Part shown: positions 1-12,284 of the stretch, one piece after another
Position numbering within the stretch: the first letter of the stretch is position 1
Layout of the letters: each line of letters starts with the position of its first letter
Origin: Isoetes taiwanensis
Taxonomy: Eukaryota; Streptophyta; Lycopodiopsida; Isoetales; Isoetaceae
Assembly (NCBI GenBank): GCA_021234155.1
Contig: JAJEKV010000006.1
Coordinates: 5,615,727 to 5,679,726, forward strand
Length of the DNA: 64,000 bases
Direction of reading: 5' to 3'
Translations under genes and position numbers: made by a program
The notes under the pieces: generated by a model
Told to the model about the DNA's origin: nothing
What the model saw: the letters and a program-made list of their open reading frames with translations, nothing else
Databases searched by the model: none

Positions 1-1000
1 CAAATTCAACTAGTACCAACATTAGCTAAAATCGTAAATATTAACTAAGGTAAATAACAACCCATTAAAACCTCCCCTTTTTTAATGGTTGATAACGGGG
101 AACAAAATCCCTGATTTCTTTAATGGGCTGATAATGGGTCCTGGTTACCCTTAACAAAAAATCACAAAACCGAAAATCTCAGAATCACGAAGTCGTGATT
201 CCGTGCCAGCCAGGATCGATCACTCCGGGCTGCTCGGTACTCGGATTGCCACGAAATTTGGCAGGTAAGCATTTCGGCCCCAAACGCTCCTGCTCGTAAA
301 TTTTCAGTTCAAACCGAGCTGTTTTGAAAAATCCGTTTTTCCAGGCTCCAAACATGATTTAGCAAGCCCTGCTTGCCCAGAGACTGCTACAGCGATTTCA
401 CATTGGCTTCTCAGGTCCCCAGGAGCCTGAAGAACGAATCTAAGGCCAAACCTTTGCACTTCGTGGATGCTCCAGAAATTGCTCTCAAGTTCTGCTCTCT
501 TAACTGCGACACAGCCTCGAACCCAACATCAAACTTAGGCTCTGATACCAATGTTACAACGCCATGGAAGGGGCCAAGTTTGGCTACCATGAACCCCCTG
601 GATTCCCCACTCCTCGAGTCCCTTGGACTCCCCACGCCAGACTTGTGTTGATCCTCTGGATCAATACTGCAACATCGTGCAGTTCTCTAATCATTCCCAG
701 AACGATTCTCCATGGCCTCCATGATCTCTTATATAGGGTACCTACTCTTGTGGCATGCCGCCACGTGTATGCATGCATGCATATGGACTCTTGGAGTCTC
801 CTTATGCCACTTGTCCCTTAAACCTTTAATCCTTAGGTTTAATGGTCCTATGACCTAGGGACCAACATATGTATATAACATATGACTTAGGGCCTAACCT
901 ATGTTCGTAACAGAGGAAGCCACCACCATGGCACGGGGCGCCGAGCGCTCTTGCGAACAACCGGAACCGCGGTTTGGGCTCTTCAGGTACCATCGGGCAA
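1..1000. other. Left edge, no gene recognised
   Basis: I see no convincing coding region here. The first 180 bases are AT-rich; the rest is of mixed composition and grades into the GC-rich LINE that follows. Short open frames exist on both strands, but none shows a domain, a splice pattern or a family resemblance. Confidence 0.4.
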
Positions 1001-2007
1001 CAAGCCCCGCTATGGGCGCCACAGGTGTCTTTGGGCTCGAAAGCCCTCGCTACTGGAGCACGGAGCTCCAGGGGTTGCGGGCAGCCATCCATAGACAGGG
1101 CCAGGGTCTCCCTACCGAGGTTCATAGTCACCTGCAGCGGTCAGGAGCGGGGAGATGGCCAAGCAAAGAAGAGGCCACCGCAAAAAGCCGTGCTCCCGAC
1201 TTCCGCAGGGCGGGGGGCGGCTCGGCAGCTACCCGCAACCCCCGGTATGCACGGCCTGACCTACACGGCGGCCGGGGACCATGCAACTTCTTTTGCCCCA
1301 CTCAAGCCACCCCACCATCCCAGCCACCACCACCACCACCCGGCCGGGCCCCGAGCCCCGCCCACCTTTTGACCCGCGAGGCCTTGAGAACTCCAAGAGC
1401 GCAGACGGAGAGGCCATAATCCGGTAGTCCGAGGCATGCGAAGAGGAGGGGAGAGTCTGCGCCCACAACATCGAAACACACATTCTCGATCGGATGACAT
1501 TCCCTAAGCAGTTCACATTTCCCGAGCAGCCCGCCATGGGGCTCAAGCCCAATTAAATGCTTGCATTGTCATATTAGTGGTTGCGGATGCACAGTGCGTT
1601 ATGCCATATTGCGCCCGGGGCAAGATCTTTGAAGGGGCGATCCTGTACATGGGCCGGGGACCTCACACCCGCCTGGCGGGAGGCACGCAGCGAAGCTTTT
1701 CGAGGTCGAGGGCATCCGCCACCAAGGGGTGCGCGGGGATTGGTTCGGGGCGGGGATGCACATTTTCCGCCCGACTGCTCTTGCTGCGGAACCCGCGCCC
1801 CAACCCCAACCGCGGTGAGCGTGGCCACATACGCTTCTCCTACCACAACCCCCTTCTCCTGCTCCTACTCCTGCTCCCCTCGACCCACCCTCTCGACCAC
1901 ATCTTTGCCTCCAGCGCCATCTACTTCTCACTTTCGACCTCTGCGCTACGGGTCCTCTCCCCTGCGACTTCGGGTTGCGCATACCACCGACTGTTAACAA
2001 ATAGGAA

Positions 2008-2487
2008 TTGTGCCTCCGGGTGGTCTCATGGAATTGTCGAGGCTTCCCTTGGCGAGAGGGGATATCTCAACTTCGTGGCTGCCGATATGGATCTCATCTT
2101 TCTCATGGAGACATGGGAGCATCTTTGGACCGCAGGCTACGATCTGCCGGGTTACCAACATTTCTCGGTCTTCAATGCACATGCGGGGACGAGGGTCATG
2201 GTGGGGTTGCTTGCTACTACTGGACAACCTTGGCACATTCGGTTACCCTCCAGAAGACAGACAAACACAACCGGTACTTGTGGGTTCGTGTGCATAATAC
2301 CAGTGGCAACCCTCTTTTTCTGGCCGCCTGTTATTTCCCTCACGCAGAGCACCTTCTATCGCAGCCACTCCGTCTTGCGGATAGGATGGACCTTTATGTC
2401 GATCTATATGATGACATCTGGCGGCAAGCGGTGGGTAGGGTCGTCCTTCTTGGGGATTCAGGGAGTAGAGCAGCCCATGAGACTTGA
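2008..2487 (+). pseudogene. LINE-B endonuclease domain, degraded
   Basis: The frame begins with LRVVSWNCRGF, the usual N-terminal motif of exonuclease-endonuclease-phosphatase (EEP) domains of LINEs, where the Asn helps bind metal. Further on, GGVACYY and the stretch VVLLGDSGSR match the strand and loop that normally read GGVA and LLGDFN; the catalytic Asp-Phe-Asn here has become Asp-Ser-Gly. In an active LINE this domain nicks target DNA to start target-primed reverse transcription. The middle is shifted relative to the family and the frame stops at 2487, so I read this as a relic of the element starting near 1.0 kb. Confidence 0.75.
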
Positions 2488-3439
2488 CCCCTCGGCGACG
2501 ATGTCCTGCGGCTTCGTCCCTTGACGCGCACCCGCCCACGAGGATCGGATGGCCGGCCGTCACTTTCGCTTTGGCGACGGTTACTGCTATGTGGTATTTT
2601 TGACTTGATAATTTGCAATGGCTGTCGGTGGCCAGCTTCACCAAAGTGCACTGCCCGAGGCAGGGACAATCGGGGAGGGTCTAGTGTGGTGGACTATGTG
2701 CTCGTAGTTGTGCAAGATATGCATCTCATCCGGTCGTTTCCGGTGGGCACCGACGGTCGGGATGAGGAGGTCGACTTCGAGATCACCTCCCACTTTATTT
2801 GGACATGGTTTGGCAAGCGCGGCGGAACCCCCACTATGCCAACCCCTCGCCATCCTCGGTTGCGACTAGATTATGAGCGGTGCGAGAGGACTACGCCGAA
2901 TGCTCATGGGCCGCCCTACGGCAATTCAATTCGCGGACCCCCACACTAGAGCGTGAGCAGATGACCGGTTGACTTCGCTATTACGGGATGCGGCGGACCC
3001 GAGTGCTTTGGCGGACCTTCCCCTCCCCAAATCGCCGCTTCGGGGACAACAACATTTTCAAGCGTAATCGGTGGTTTGATGCGGTGTAAAGAACGCAAGC
3101 GCCCGGCCAAATTACCACATCCCCGGATCCGTGCCCGCTTGCATGCCACCACATAGTACCGCCCATCCGGAAGGAGACAAAGGCATGGTACCTTGCCGGG
3201 CATCGAGGGGAGATGTTGACTGCTGGACACTCATCCTCGAACCTTTTGGCAGAGTGCTTGAAGCCAGCCCAGCCCTACGGGGGACATCACACCCGGCGGT
3301 GGGAGCGGTTACTTGCGGCACTCTATGACCCACCCCAGGGGGCCAGCGTGCGCCCATACCCCCACGGGATGGCCCCCATTGGTTCTCGGAGGAGGAGGAT
3401 GTTGTGGAGGGCCCGTAGCGGCTGGCTAATGGGAAGGCG

Positions 3440-4130
3440 GTGACCTCGATGGTATCACGCCGCGAGTTACTCAAATGGGCGGGGCACCGGCCGGTGCCGA
3501 TCCACACTACCCTGTTCAACGAGCATTGCGGGGAAGGTTTCCCGACAATGGACCACAAGCGGGGTTGTCCCCATTCACAAAGGCGGGCGACCCACCTTTC
3601 GGCCAATTCTGGGAAGATCATGGTCGATTCGGTTAGCGCCAAACTTCGGCGGCGGTTGACCGGCCCCGGCCCGGCGGCATGTAACGGTCACATGGGCCGG
3701 GCGATATCGTACTCATGTACATATCTTGGCCCATCAAGCGCCAGACCGATCATCCACGCCAGATATCGCGAGCCCTCACACAAGCGGGCTTTAGACCCAG
3801 CCACTCAACGATTGACCATATCTTTACAACTGACGCGATTGAAGGCAGCGGAACCATCGGCGGGACTTGTATTGCTTGCTTTGTGGACTTTGCGAAGGCT
3901 TTTGATCTGGTCCCCGGGAAAAGCTATGGGCTAAACTGCGTCAATCAGCTGAGGCTGCCGTGCTGTGCGCGAAATGCCATATCACGGCTGTATGAGAGTT
4001 GTTTTGGCGGGATGCGGTACCGGCCACGGGCCAAGCATTCACCGATGGTATTGGGGTCTGGCGGGGCTGCCCCTCTCACCAACACTTTTGGCCTCTACAT
4101 TGATCGGTTAGAACCGGCTTCTTGAGCATG
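3440..4130 (+). pseudogene. LINE-B reverse transcriptase, degraded
   Basis: The frame from 3715 contains GFRPSHSTIDHIFT followed by CFVDFAKAFDLVPG, the reverse transcriptase fingers and palm segment in which the first Asp of VDFAKAFD is catalytic. The end, NTFGLYIDRLE, matches the segment after the usual QGCPLSPTLF motif, which is itself eroded to GGAAPLT. The palm YADD motif downstream is not visible in any one frame. Reading frames change several times across the region. It belongs between the endonuclease at 2.0-2.5 kb and the Cys/His domain near 5.1 kb of the same element. Confidence 0.75.
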
Positions 4131-4899
4131 GGGGGATGGCATCACGACTTTTGCACCGGGTCATCCGCCCGGCTCATCTATCGCGGATGATGTTGACCTT
4201 CCGCCCACACCCCAAAAGCTATGCGGTCTCATCTGGATGCCCTCGACACATTACGTGGGGCTCTGAGACATCGCGGCGTGAATCGGCCAAGACCGGGGTG
4301 GTTCTCATATCCTCTTCACGCCACCCCACGCCTCCGCACTCACATATGGGGGGCGGCACTGTGGACCTAGGGGTGGAGCTCTGTTGGGGGCGTCCATCCG
4401 CTACTTGGTGACAACAGTTGGAAAGCACTTTATGCCATGCGGTAACAACGGTTACTAGGCGAGCTCTATGATTGGGGCCATCGGTCACATCTGTTTGGGG
4501 GCACCGTCGAGCCCGTCCTTCATGCGGGTCGAGGTTTGGGGCGATGCGTCTCTTTGGCGACACTGGAATGACTTGGAGGCGGCCCTTGAAGGCATTTTTG
4601 GCCACGGGCACTTGGGGTGAAACCTTCATCCCCTATCGGTTCTGCTGCGAGAAACTGGATTCTTGCCGCCGATTGGGGCAGCCCCTTGATAGACACATCG
4701 TCTATTTTCGAGAAAGTGGTTAATATGGGTGATGCTCGGCTCCCTTTTTGTGCTTCTGGCTGTGGCAATGGGCCACTGCTTGGCGCGAGGGCCTGTTGGA
4801 GGATAAGAGAAATCGATGGTTCGCCCGGATGGAACGTGCGGTGGACCACGAGGCCGATCATGACGGCCCCCGGAGTACACGGATGCTTGCTTCCTTGGC

Positions 4900-5333
4900 A
4901 AGCTCTGGGACCCCCGGCTCTAGAGCAGTCAAAATGGCCCATTACAAGGGCGCATCAACCCCGTGTTAGCGGGGCCCGCAGCTCTACACGCATTCCCAAA
5001 CCCACGGCGCTTGACTCATTGCCTCCATTCGCACATGTGCCCACCATCTTCGCGATCGAGGCGGGCGGTGGATTGGGGAGTCCCGCCAGGGGCGGCTCTG
5101 TCGATCTTTGTCAAGCGGGTGCCATTGATGATGAGTCTCACACTTTCGAGTTGCCCGGCATTCATCCGGTCCGGGCGGATCGCTCCCTTAGTATGGCGGA
5201 ATTGCCCCTACATTTGCTGATGAACACGCCGTCGATGCGTGCTCGGGGTCGTATATTCGAGAGGTACTGGATCTGCGAGCTCATCTTTGCCCCCGGCTGC
5301 CCGTCGATCGAGCACTACGGTCGCGGTGCATGA
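4900..5333 (+). pseudogene. LINE-B C-terminal Cys/His domain
   Basis: In one frame the segment DLCQAGAIDDESHTFELPG is followed by a stretch ending in the termini of this LINE family. The same domain occurs in a minus-strand copy near 53.8-54.1 kb (IEDECHTI), a scrap at 58.2 kb (IEDECHT) and, better preserved, in the C-terminal ORFs at 10.7 kb (CRICNSGEMEDENHMLNECP) and 62.1 kb (CRLCHLNVIESEEHFIFTCP). It is the zinc-finger-like region found after the reverse transcriptase in many LINEs. Here only part of the Cys/His set remains. Confidence 0.65.
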
Positions 5334-5339
5334 GTGTAT

Positions 5340-5560
5340 ATATTTGTGTTTTTGCATTTTCAGATATTGGAACAGTTTGTCAACAAAGATTCTTGCCCGC
5401 GGTTTTTCCCTCGAAAACCCTTCGGTGGGGGTTTTTAATCCGGTAGTAATCCGCTTGTCGCTTTTGTATTGGGTCCCATAGACCGATTGGTCTCCGTGGA
5501 CGATAAAAATACCTTCATTCCTTCCTTCCTTCCTTCCCCCCCCCAAAAAAAAAAAAAAAA
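5340..5560 (+). repeat. LINE-B 3' UTR with (CTTC)n tail
   Basis: This segment holds the conserved 3' terminus of the LINE-B family, around GGTCTCCGTGGACGATAAAA, followed by (CTTC)n, then C and A runs. The same terminus is found on the minus strand at 12.03-12.19 kb, 53.49-53.61 kb and 61.92-61.99 kb, each followed by a different short repeat. I take it as the element's 3' end. Confidence 0.75.
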
Positions 5561-7285
5561 AAAATCCAAAACACTAGCCTTAGCAATGACCCGATAGCCA
5601 TGACATCTACCATAGGTCAATCCCTCCTTAGTATTATCGGACCATACTAGGACCTTAATCCACGATGGCACCGGATTCTAGTACATCAAGTATTTAGTTC
5701 ATAACCTACTAATATCAATGTGTCAAATTAGACTTAAATCCAATGTGCCATTAATTATAAAAACATCAGAAGCAATCTTGCCTCATGCATACAAGTTTTC
5801 AAATATGAACATATTATGTACAAGTTAGTCCATAAACCCAAAGAAGATTCGTTTGAACCTGTCTTAATGCATGTGAAACAGGTCATAACCTCAATCTTTC
5901 ATTGGAATCATTATCACTTATCAATGTGTAAACGTTAAGCATTAAACTGTTTAACTTGGCAAGAAAAACGTAAAAGCATTGCCCACCAAAGGACCATAAA
6001 AAATTAATTCAGTTTGTATTACAAAGACCACTCAGTTTAATAGATCTTCCCTTGATTATAGTAACTCCATTTGTTCCATACGAATCCAATCTTCCTTCCA
6101 ACCAGACTTGTACTTGAACGCAAAAAAGACGACAAAAGGAAGAGAAACCTGTACCTGCAGCCAACCAACACAACATTAGCATGAAAATGGTAATGAGTGA
6201 GGGGCCAAAAGGTACATTAGGTTTCTCAGCTCATCGCTGGTCACCCTTTGTAACCCTTTAAGCCCCAAGTTAGTCTACACTGGAAGTATCAAAGCAAATG
6301 CAATTTTAAAAGCGAGTAGCAGCATTAAAGCCTTAATACCAAAGTAGGCAGCAAACTATCCTGCTTAGAACTGTACTAAATAGATAGAGGTGAAAAAACG
6401 GATATTATTCTAGCAAGCTTTTGTAAGCCCAGAACACAATCATTTGACCTCGTGTATCATGGAATCATAATAAGGAAATGCATGAGTAGAGCATAAGCAT
6501 TTAGATGCAGGAAAGATTAAGTTACATTTCACATACTACACATGTCAAATGTCCATTTAGCATAAGCATTTAAATGCAGGAAAGATCCCTAATCTGCATG
6601 CCTCAATAGCCTAAATAAATTGTTTATTCCAGAAGACAACCCCAAACCTGATTGTCCACGATTTCATGCTCAAATCCTCATCGTATTGTGTTTCTGGAGG
6701 AAGAAACCATCTTGTTTGTTTCCCCCTTGTATATGCTTGGCCATTGATTCCAGATTGAATGTCCCGGACCCGAGATTGCATTGCTATGGGCTTTTTGCCC
6801 TGCCTCCATATCCATACTCGCAGCAGGCTTGGAACACGGCAGTAAGCCGCTCCTCTTCTAAAGTAGCTACCCCAATATGGGTATCCCTCTCTTCCGTGTT
6901 TCTTGTAAATGCTTTCTCATAGTAGAGCCTCTTGAAACAAAATCCTACCCTCTGTCAGAATATCAAGGCTTCAACACCGGCATATATTGCCTGAATCGTG
7001 TCTTCTACACAGATCCGCACTGCCTATGGCATTATCACTCACTTTTAGCATTTGGACTAGGTCTTCTGGGTTGAAATCGGCCCATCACACACTTGCCTGT
7101 ACCCTAAAATCAGAGTTTTCATTTTACCTTAGATTTTGGATACTACCATCGATATGAACGACCATGGTTTGTCCAAAATCCCAATCATCCTTGTAATTAT
7201 CCAGATAACAAATACCTTTAATGTATAGCACATTAAAAATCCTTATTAAATTATACAATCCATGTGTGACTATCACGTATCAAGG
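5561..7285. other. AT-rich spacer, no gene recognised
   Basis: The composition drops back to AT-rich. Open frames are short and show no known domain on either strand. A minus-strand stretch at about 6.65-7.05 kb has several short open pieces but no splice or family signal strong enough to call a gene. Nothing else is supported. Confidence 0.4.
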
Positions 7286-7295
7286 TAAAATATAT

Positions 7296-7475
7296 CTTTG
7301 GTAGTGCATGCAAGCCCTTTTGCACACCAAACGCCAAGTGTCTATCTTTGGTAGTGCATGCAAGACCATTTGCCCACAAAACGCCAAGTGTCTATCATGC
7401 CTTTTATGGAAAATGCATGCAAACTCTATCATGCCTTTTATGGAAAATGCATGCAAACTCTTCAACTTTGAAGGG
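7296..7475. repeat. Two adjacent two-copy tandem repeats (50 bp and 34 bp)
   Basis: A unit of about 50 bp beginning TATCTTTGGTAGTGCATGCA occurs twice in a row (from about 7289). It is followed directly by a 34-bp unit beginning TATCATGCCTTTTATGG, also twice in a row with identical copies. Both units contain the palindrome GCATGC. No coding function is evident. Confidence 0.85.
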
Positions 7476-7499
7476 GAGAAATCTTCCACTTAAAAGGTT

Positions 7500-8740
7500 C
7501 TAATATCTTTAACAAGTTCCAAGTTAAATTTAGATAGCACTATGTCTTATCTTCTAGGTACATCCATGCAAGTGGCAAGCACTAGAAATTAAATAATGCT
7601 ACATGAATAATGTTTCATGTTAAATTAATAATAATAATTAAAAAAAAAAAAAAAAAAAAACCTGTTTCTCTTTTTTTTTTTTTTTTTTTTTGGAGGGGGA
7701 GGGAGGGTTCACTATTTCCAGTGGTTGATAATTTAAGGGTTGTGTGTTATATTTTAAAAAAGCTTGGACCCTTCGGGCCATCAAGGCCGATACCCCATGG
7801 ATTCACCTATATACAACATGGATATGCCATCTGCGTTACTAGGGTAGCAAGAAAACCCTTAGTATGCGGTAAAAAAGATCTAGAAATATACCCATTTCGA
7901 AAATGTACAGGCTTAAAATGTTGCAAAATGTGATTAAAAAACCAACCCTTTCCATATATTTTTGTACGAAAGCACTCCAATAGTAACCCATTCCTTATAA
8001 CTCTGATGGTTCATATGGGATTTCAAGGTGAACCCCGCTTGGACCGATCCCAGGGGATGCACTTATACATAAAGGGGGTATGGCATCTGCGTTCGGAGGG
8101 TAGCAAAAAAATCCCCTTGTATACACATTTTTAAAAGGCAATTTGATCCCTATGTGTATAGATATTGCTCTAGATCAGTGCCTAAAAACACCCCTAACCC
8201 CTAAGTATACGTACGCAAATAGTCCAAAAAACACCCCTCCGTTGAACTCTCATGGGTTATACGCTAATGAAAAGTGAATCCCCGGGGGACTGATAGCCTT
8301 TACAGGGCCCGATCACAAATTTTTAAGTTCGCAAGTGTTCGTATTAAGTCATCCATGTAGTTAGTGTATTGTGTCTTGGTTGGAGATCTAGTGTATTGTG
8401 TCTTGGTTGGAGATCTCATGCATCTAATACCTAGCATAATAGCAGGGGCTTTCTTTATAGTTTTCAATGTTTCTTAAATGGTTTCATATGATTTGATGAT
8501 CGTATTTCATGTGACTTACTAGTGCATAGATCTAGTATGCATACGCTTTTCTAGGATTTTATGTCACTTCCTAATGGTTAACTCCAACATTGGGCAAATG
8601 TTTTAGCTCCTATCAAAAAATTCCATATGCTTACTTTGGATAGTCGGATATCTTGTGTTTAGAGCCAAAACTTTCTGTTGTCCTAATAGAAAACCATAAG
8701 AACATATGCCGTAAAAACTCCTACAATACATAATTTCGCC
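7500..8740. repeat. Spacer with diverged direct repeats
   Basis: The stretch has A and T runs at 7640-7690. Two diverged copies of a roughly 150-bp repeat lie at about 7760-7870 and 8035-8135; both contain GCTTGGACC and, farther on, CATCTGCGTT and GGGTAGCAA. A 27-bp unit (TAGTGTATTGTGTCTTGGTT and seven more bases) is tandemly duplicated at about 8362-8415. No gene is recognised. Confidence 0.6.
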
Positions 8741-9800
8741 GAATGGGATGCAGTTGCACATCTTTTTTGGCCATGTCCTCCATCCGCAACCTGCTGGAGA
8801 TTCCGTGGTGTGGTGGTGGGTACCATTGTTGCCAAACCTGCCATCACCTACATTGGCTACATCAGTTCATCTCCTTACATAGAGAGGATGGGTACTTGCA
8901 AGTGTCACTCTATTCAAGCACGGTGCGAAGTCGGCCGCCTATTGTCTTGACCTGACTTCCAAGGAAAATTTCTACTTTCCCATTGCAATGTGTCTATATG
9001 GGAGGTCACACAAAATTTGCCTCTTATGGTGGAGGTTAGTGTTACAGAATGCCATGGGATTGTCACGAAAGTATTCATAAAGGCATGCACATAGTCTGCT
9101 TTGTATATCGCCTCCTCTTAACTCCACAGTCCCTCCCATTGCCAAATGTATGACGTATAGGTTACACAACCCAATTTGGTTCGTACATAGCATTGGGTTT
9201 GGAATAAGTTGCTCCATCCTAAAGTGTTTATACGTTGGTGGCAAGTTATCTAGAGGTGCTTGCATGTTAATGCCTCATCATTATGATTTTCGCATATCTG
9301 CAGGATGTCCGCTCCATCTTTCAGGCATTAAGACTCTTGAGCATTGTCCTTTTGGCTGTCCAGGAGTTCAACCGACATGGTCTTGCAATAAGGTCTATTT
9401 AACAGTATGCTGGATTGCAAGTGCATCCCCTTAGCTTCCCACCCCAATGCATAACCCCAACTAGGTAGTGGCCATTCCGTCTTAGCTCTAGTTTGCTCCT
9501 GTGGTCAATTTGGGAGCATTGCAGATTTCACAATTTTCATGGCATTTACTCATGTCTCGTGGTGTTATTGCGTTGTCCCATGCTACTGATGGCTTTGAAT
9601 GTTCGTCCCTTGAGCCAGAAGTGAGGGAATATATTTGGACTCAGTATCTTCATATTCATTCTTATCATTAGTCTCCTAATATTGAGTGACTACTTTGTGC
9701 TTTTCTGTGGCATCTTCTTATGCTTATACAGTTAGATGATACATGTACATCTATAAAAACTTTTGCTTTCATCCTCTCCCCTCCCCTCCAAAAAAAAAGG
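8740..9800 (+). mobile_element. LINE-A 3' fragment with zf-RVT domain
   Basis: In the frame at 9150-9434 the translation contains CPLHLSGIKTLEHCPFGCPG, which matches the plant zf-RVT pattern (Cys-Pro-x-Cys, Glu-His-Cys, Cys-Pro) that follows the reverse transcriptase of L1-type elements; the second Cys has become His. Further on, the end of the protein (EVREYIWTQYLHIHSYH) and a 3' UTR are recognisable, because the same sequence occurs at 11.2-12.8 kb and on the minus strand at 19.05-19.64 kb. Only the 3' kilobase is present, consistent with 5' truncation. Stops and frameshifts make it inactive. Confidence 0.7.
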
Positions 9801-10380
9801 GGGAAGAAAAGAAAGAAAAAACTTTGCCCAAAATCTTTTAATTTCAATCCCTCGAACTTTACCCAACCCTGATTAAACCATGTATTTCATGTGCAATTTT
9901 TACAGTTGCAATTTTAAATTGCAATTAACATGTAAGATTCGAGTGTCCTGATTTTGGGGTTGTGAATGTCCAGAATCTAATGAAATGACTAACTGGTCGT
10001 TCAAAGTAGAGGCAAATTTGGCAAATAAATAAATGCAAATTTGGCCATAAAATCAGTTTACAAATTCATCCAAGATTGGATTCCCTTGGTTTTATCTGAT
10101 CCAACAACAAGAGATTCTATTCTTTTTTTATTTTTGTGTAACTTTGTTACATGCACGACTATGATACCACACAACAAGTTTCCCTTTTATCCTAAAATTC
10201 TGAGCTTTCTCGGCATTCACGGATGCAATACCAAATCGTGTTCCAATTATTGTTGTGCAAGAACCGGTAAGGGATTCTGGTTCAAACTGTCATGAGCCTA
10301 TGCAAAAACAAGGAAAATACGTGGAAAATATGCAAGAAATACGAAAGAAATACGCCAAGATCGGCAAAGAATCTGATATA
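9800..10380. other. Spacer, no gene recognised
   Basis: After an A-rich stretch at 9788-9825, which may be the remains of the LINE-A tail, the sequence is AT-rich. I see no supported feature in it. Confidence 0.4.
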
Positions 10381-10707
10381 TGAACAGGAATCAAGAGTAC
10401 AATGGCCCGAAGGCAAGCAGGAACACGAGACAGATGCCTCGAAGGCTCAAGACTGGCGTTGAACCGGAATGGTTCGACAAGAAGGAGATGCCTCCTTATC
10501 TATCTAGGCTAACGGTCAGGATCTCGCCACTCCAATGGATGAGATCATGCCAAGTGTCGCGCATACATGTAGGTTCTAGAATACTCTAGAACCTCCTGGA
10601 AATAGCCCTGCATATGAGAAAGACATGAGGGAATGTCCTTATAAGTTAGCAAAGAATCAGCGAAAGCCCACATAATCGAGAGCCACGGCTGGTTTAGGGA
10701 TGTAGCA

Positions 10708-11220
10708 GTGTGGACAAGAAAAATGGGCATGAATCCGAGCGACCTGATTACTGAAGGAGAATGGAATGATGAATGGGAAAACAAAGCTACCCAAGCTTGG
10801 CTGCAAAAACACACAGGGGCCAAGACAATCTGGCTTATGACAGTATTCAACCCAGAACAGCGGATAGGACAGCAAATGTATCAGGATAATTTACTAGGAA
10901 AAGCCAGGAAGGATATCCTAGCAAGATTTAGAATGGAAAGTCATGACCTAAGAATTGAAAAGGACAGATGGCGGAGAATAGAGAAAGATGATCGGATATG
11001 TAGAATCTGTAACAGCGGGGAAATGGAAGATGAAAATCATATGCTAAACGAATGCCCAATATATGAGGACATCAGGAACAAGTACAAAAATGTAAGATGG
11101 GGTCAGCCTGTACACACCATGATGGCAAGGACAGAGACAATGAGGGATCTGGCAGACACAATACGGGAAATAACGGCAAGACACGGGGAAGTACATAAAG
11201 AAAAAGGGCTTCTGTTATGA
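10708..11220 (+). pseudogene. LINE C-terminal ORF fragment (170 aa)
   Basis: An open frame of 170 codons, charged and Trp-rich, contains RICNSGEMEDENHMLNECPIY near residues 109-129, with Cys-x2-Cys, His and Cys in the spacing of a LINE C-terminal zinc motif. Upstream, from about 10380, another open piece with EPEWFDKKEMP may be the preceding part of the same protein in another frame. In the complete element this domain follows the reverse transcriptase. It is less decayed than LINE-B at 1-5.6 kb and may belong to a separate, younger subfamily. No start context suggests a host gene. Immediately downstream lies a LINE-A fragment. Confidence 0.65.
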
Positions 11221-11600
11221 ACCGCCTGAGAGGCGCACCATACCTGCCATTCTAAAGGTTCTATACTTTGGTGGCAAGCTTTGCATAGGTGTTTGCATGT
11301 AAATGCCTTACGGCATTGCTATGAGCCTCGTATCTCTATAGTATGCCCGCTTTGCCTTTTAGATGTCAATGAGCATTGCCTCTTATCTTGTCCAGAAGTT
11401 CAACAGCATGGTCTTGACTCCAAGCTTATTCAACAGCACACTGGATAAACAATCTATTCTCTCGGCATCCTACCCAGGCGGATGAGTTCTAGCTAAGCAA
11501 ATTGCAACTCATGTTAAGGTACTGATGGCTTATAAGTCTTCCTTCCTCTGGCAAGAAGTGAGGGACTGTATTTGGATTCAATGAATTTTGACATGCTGGA
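11220..11600 (+). mobile_element. LINE-A fragment, part 1
   Basis: This stretch is alignable by eye with 9.22-9.65 kb: the same order of GGTGGCAAGCT, GCATTGCCTCTTATCTTGTC and a conserved pair of segments near the protein end (EVRDCIWIQ). It is broken by stops. The match ends near 11.58 kb and resumes near 12.67 kb, so about 1.1 kb seems to be inserted. Confidence 0.6.
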
Positions 11601-12009
11601 ATAGATTTGAATGGCTTCCAAATAGATAGTAAGAACTATCCCATGTATTTGAATTATGGTAATGAGAAAGGATACCTTGCTACTTAAGGTCATCCATAAA
11701 GGGAAGATGTGTAGGAGCATTGAAATGGATAGAAGCATTGATAGAGAAGATCTTGATGCCACTATTGCTTTCCAAAAAGCATTTGATAATGCCTTGATTG
11801 GTTGCTTAAAAAGATACTCTAAGATCAAGTAACTATCTTACCTATGAAGGTGTTGACTCCATGCAACATGCCCATTGGAGGACCATGCAAAAGTATAGGT
11901 TTGGAGGGGATAAAGGCACTTGGTGAGTCTTATGGGAATGAAAAAGAAGTGAATTCAAAAGAATTTGCTCTTATTGTGGACAAAGCCTCCTAAATCAGTA
12001 AATTTGAGA

Positions 12010-12016
12010 CCTATAA

Positions 12017-12049
<33 letters not shown>

Positions 12050-12190
12050 TTTTATCGTCCACGAAAACCAATCAGTCTATGGGACCCAACGAAGGAGCGC
12101 AACAAACTTATTACTGTCCGCGTTAAAAAAAAAACCATGCCCCAAAGGGTTTTCGAGGGAAAACCATGGCAGTAATAAGAATGCTCTCAA
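12010..12190 (-). mobile_element. LINE-B 3' end with (CTTT)n tail
   Basis: On the minus strand this is the 3' terminus of LINE-B. It shares the CGAAAACCCT element and the GGGTCCCATAGAC segment with 5.34-5.52 kb, then ends in (CTTT)n, which reads as GAAA repeats on the plus strand at 12018-12047. Only the last 150 bases or so are present, a strongly 5'-truncated insertion. Confidence 0.7.
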
Positions 12191-12284
12191 ACTATACAGG
12201 TATACATCATCATAAAATATATTTATATATACATGTCAAGTGTGTGCACGAGGACATAGCTGATCTCACATATCCATGACAACC

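Larger units (their letters stand above)
1000..5560 (+). mobile_element. LINE-B: GC-rich degraded non-LTR retrotransposon
   Basis: This block is markedly richer in G+C than its surroundings and carries, in order, relics of an apurinic-like endonuclease (about 2008-2490), a reverse transcriptase (about 3440-4130) and a C-terminal Cys/His domain (about 4900-5200). The 3' end (5340-5550) has a short untranslated region, a (CTTC)n run, a C run and an A run. Frames are interrupted by many stops and frameshifts, so it is dead. The 5' limit is uncertain: 1000-2000 has no recognisable domain and may be an ORF1 or 5' UTR remnant. Related 3' ends occur at 12.0 kb, 53.5 kb, 58.2 kb and 61.9 kb, which defines a family. 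The order EN-RT-Cys/His is that of standard LINEs; I do not assign a clade. Confidence 0.8.

Noticed and set aside
901-1419. A 172-codon frame in GC-rich sequence
   Set aside because: GC-rich sequence has few stops by chance. The Pro- and His-rich composition has no recognised domain and overlapping frames are equally long.
1577-2524. A 315-codon frame overlapping the LINE-B endonuclease
   Set aside because: The endonuclease motifs are in another frame (2008-2487); this one is a shadow in GC-rich DNA.
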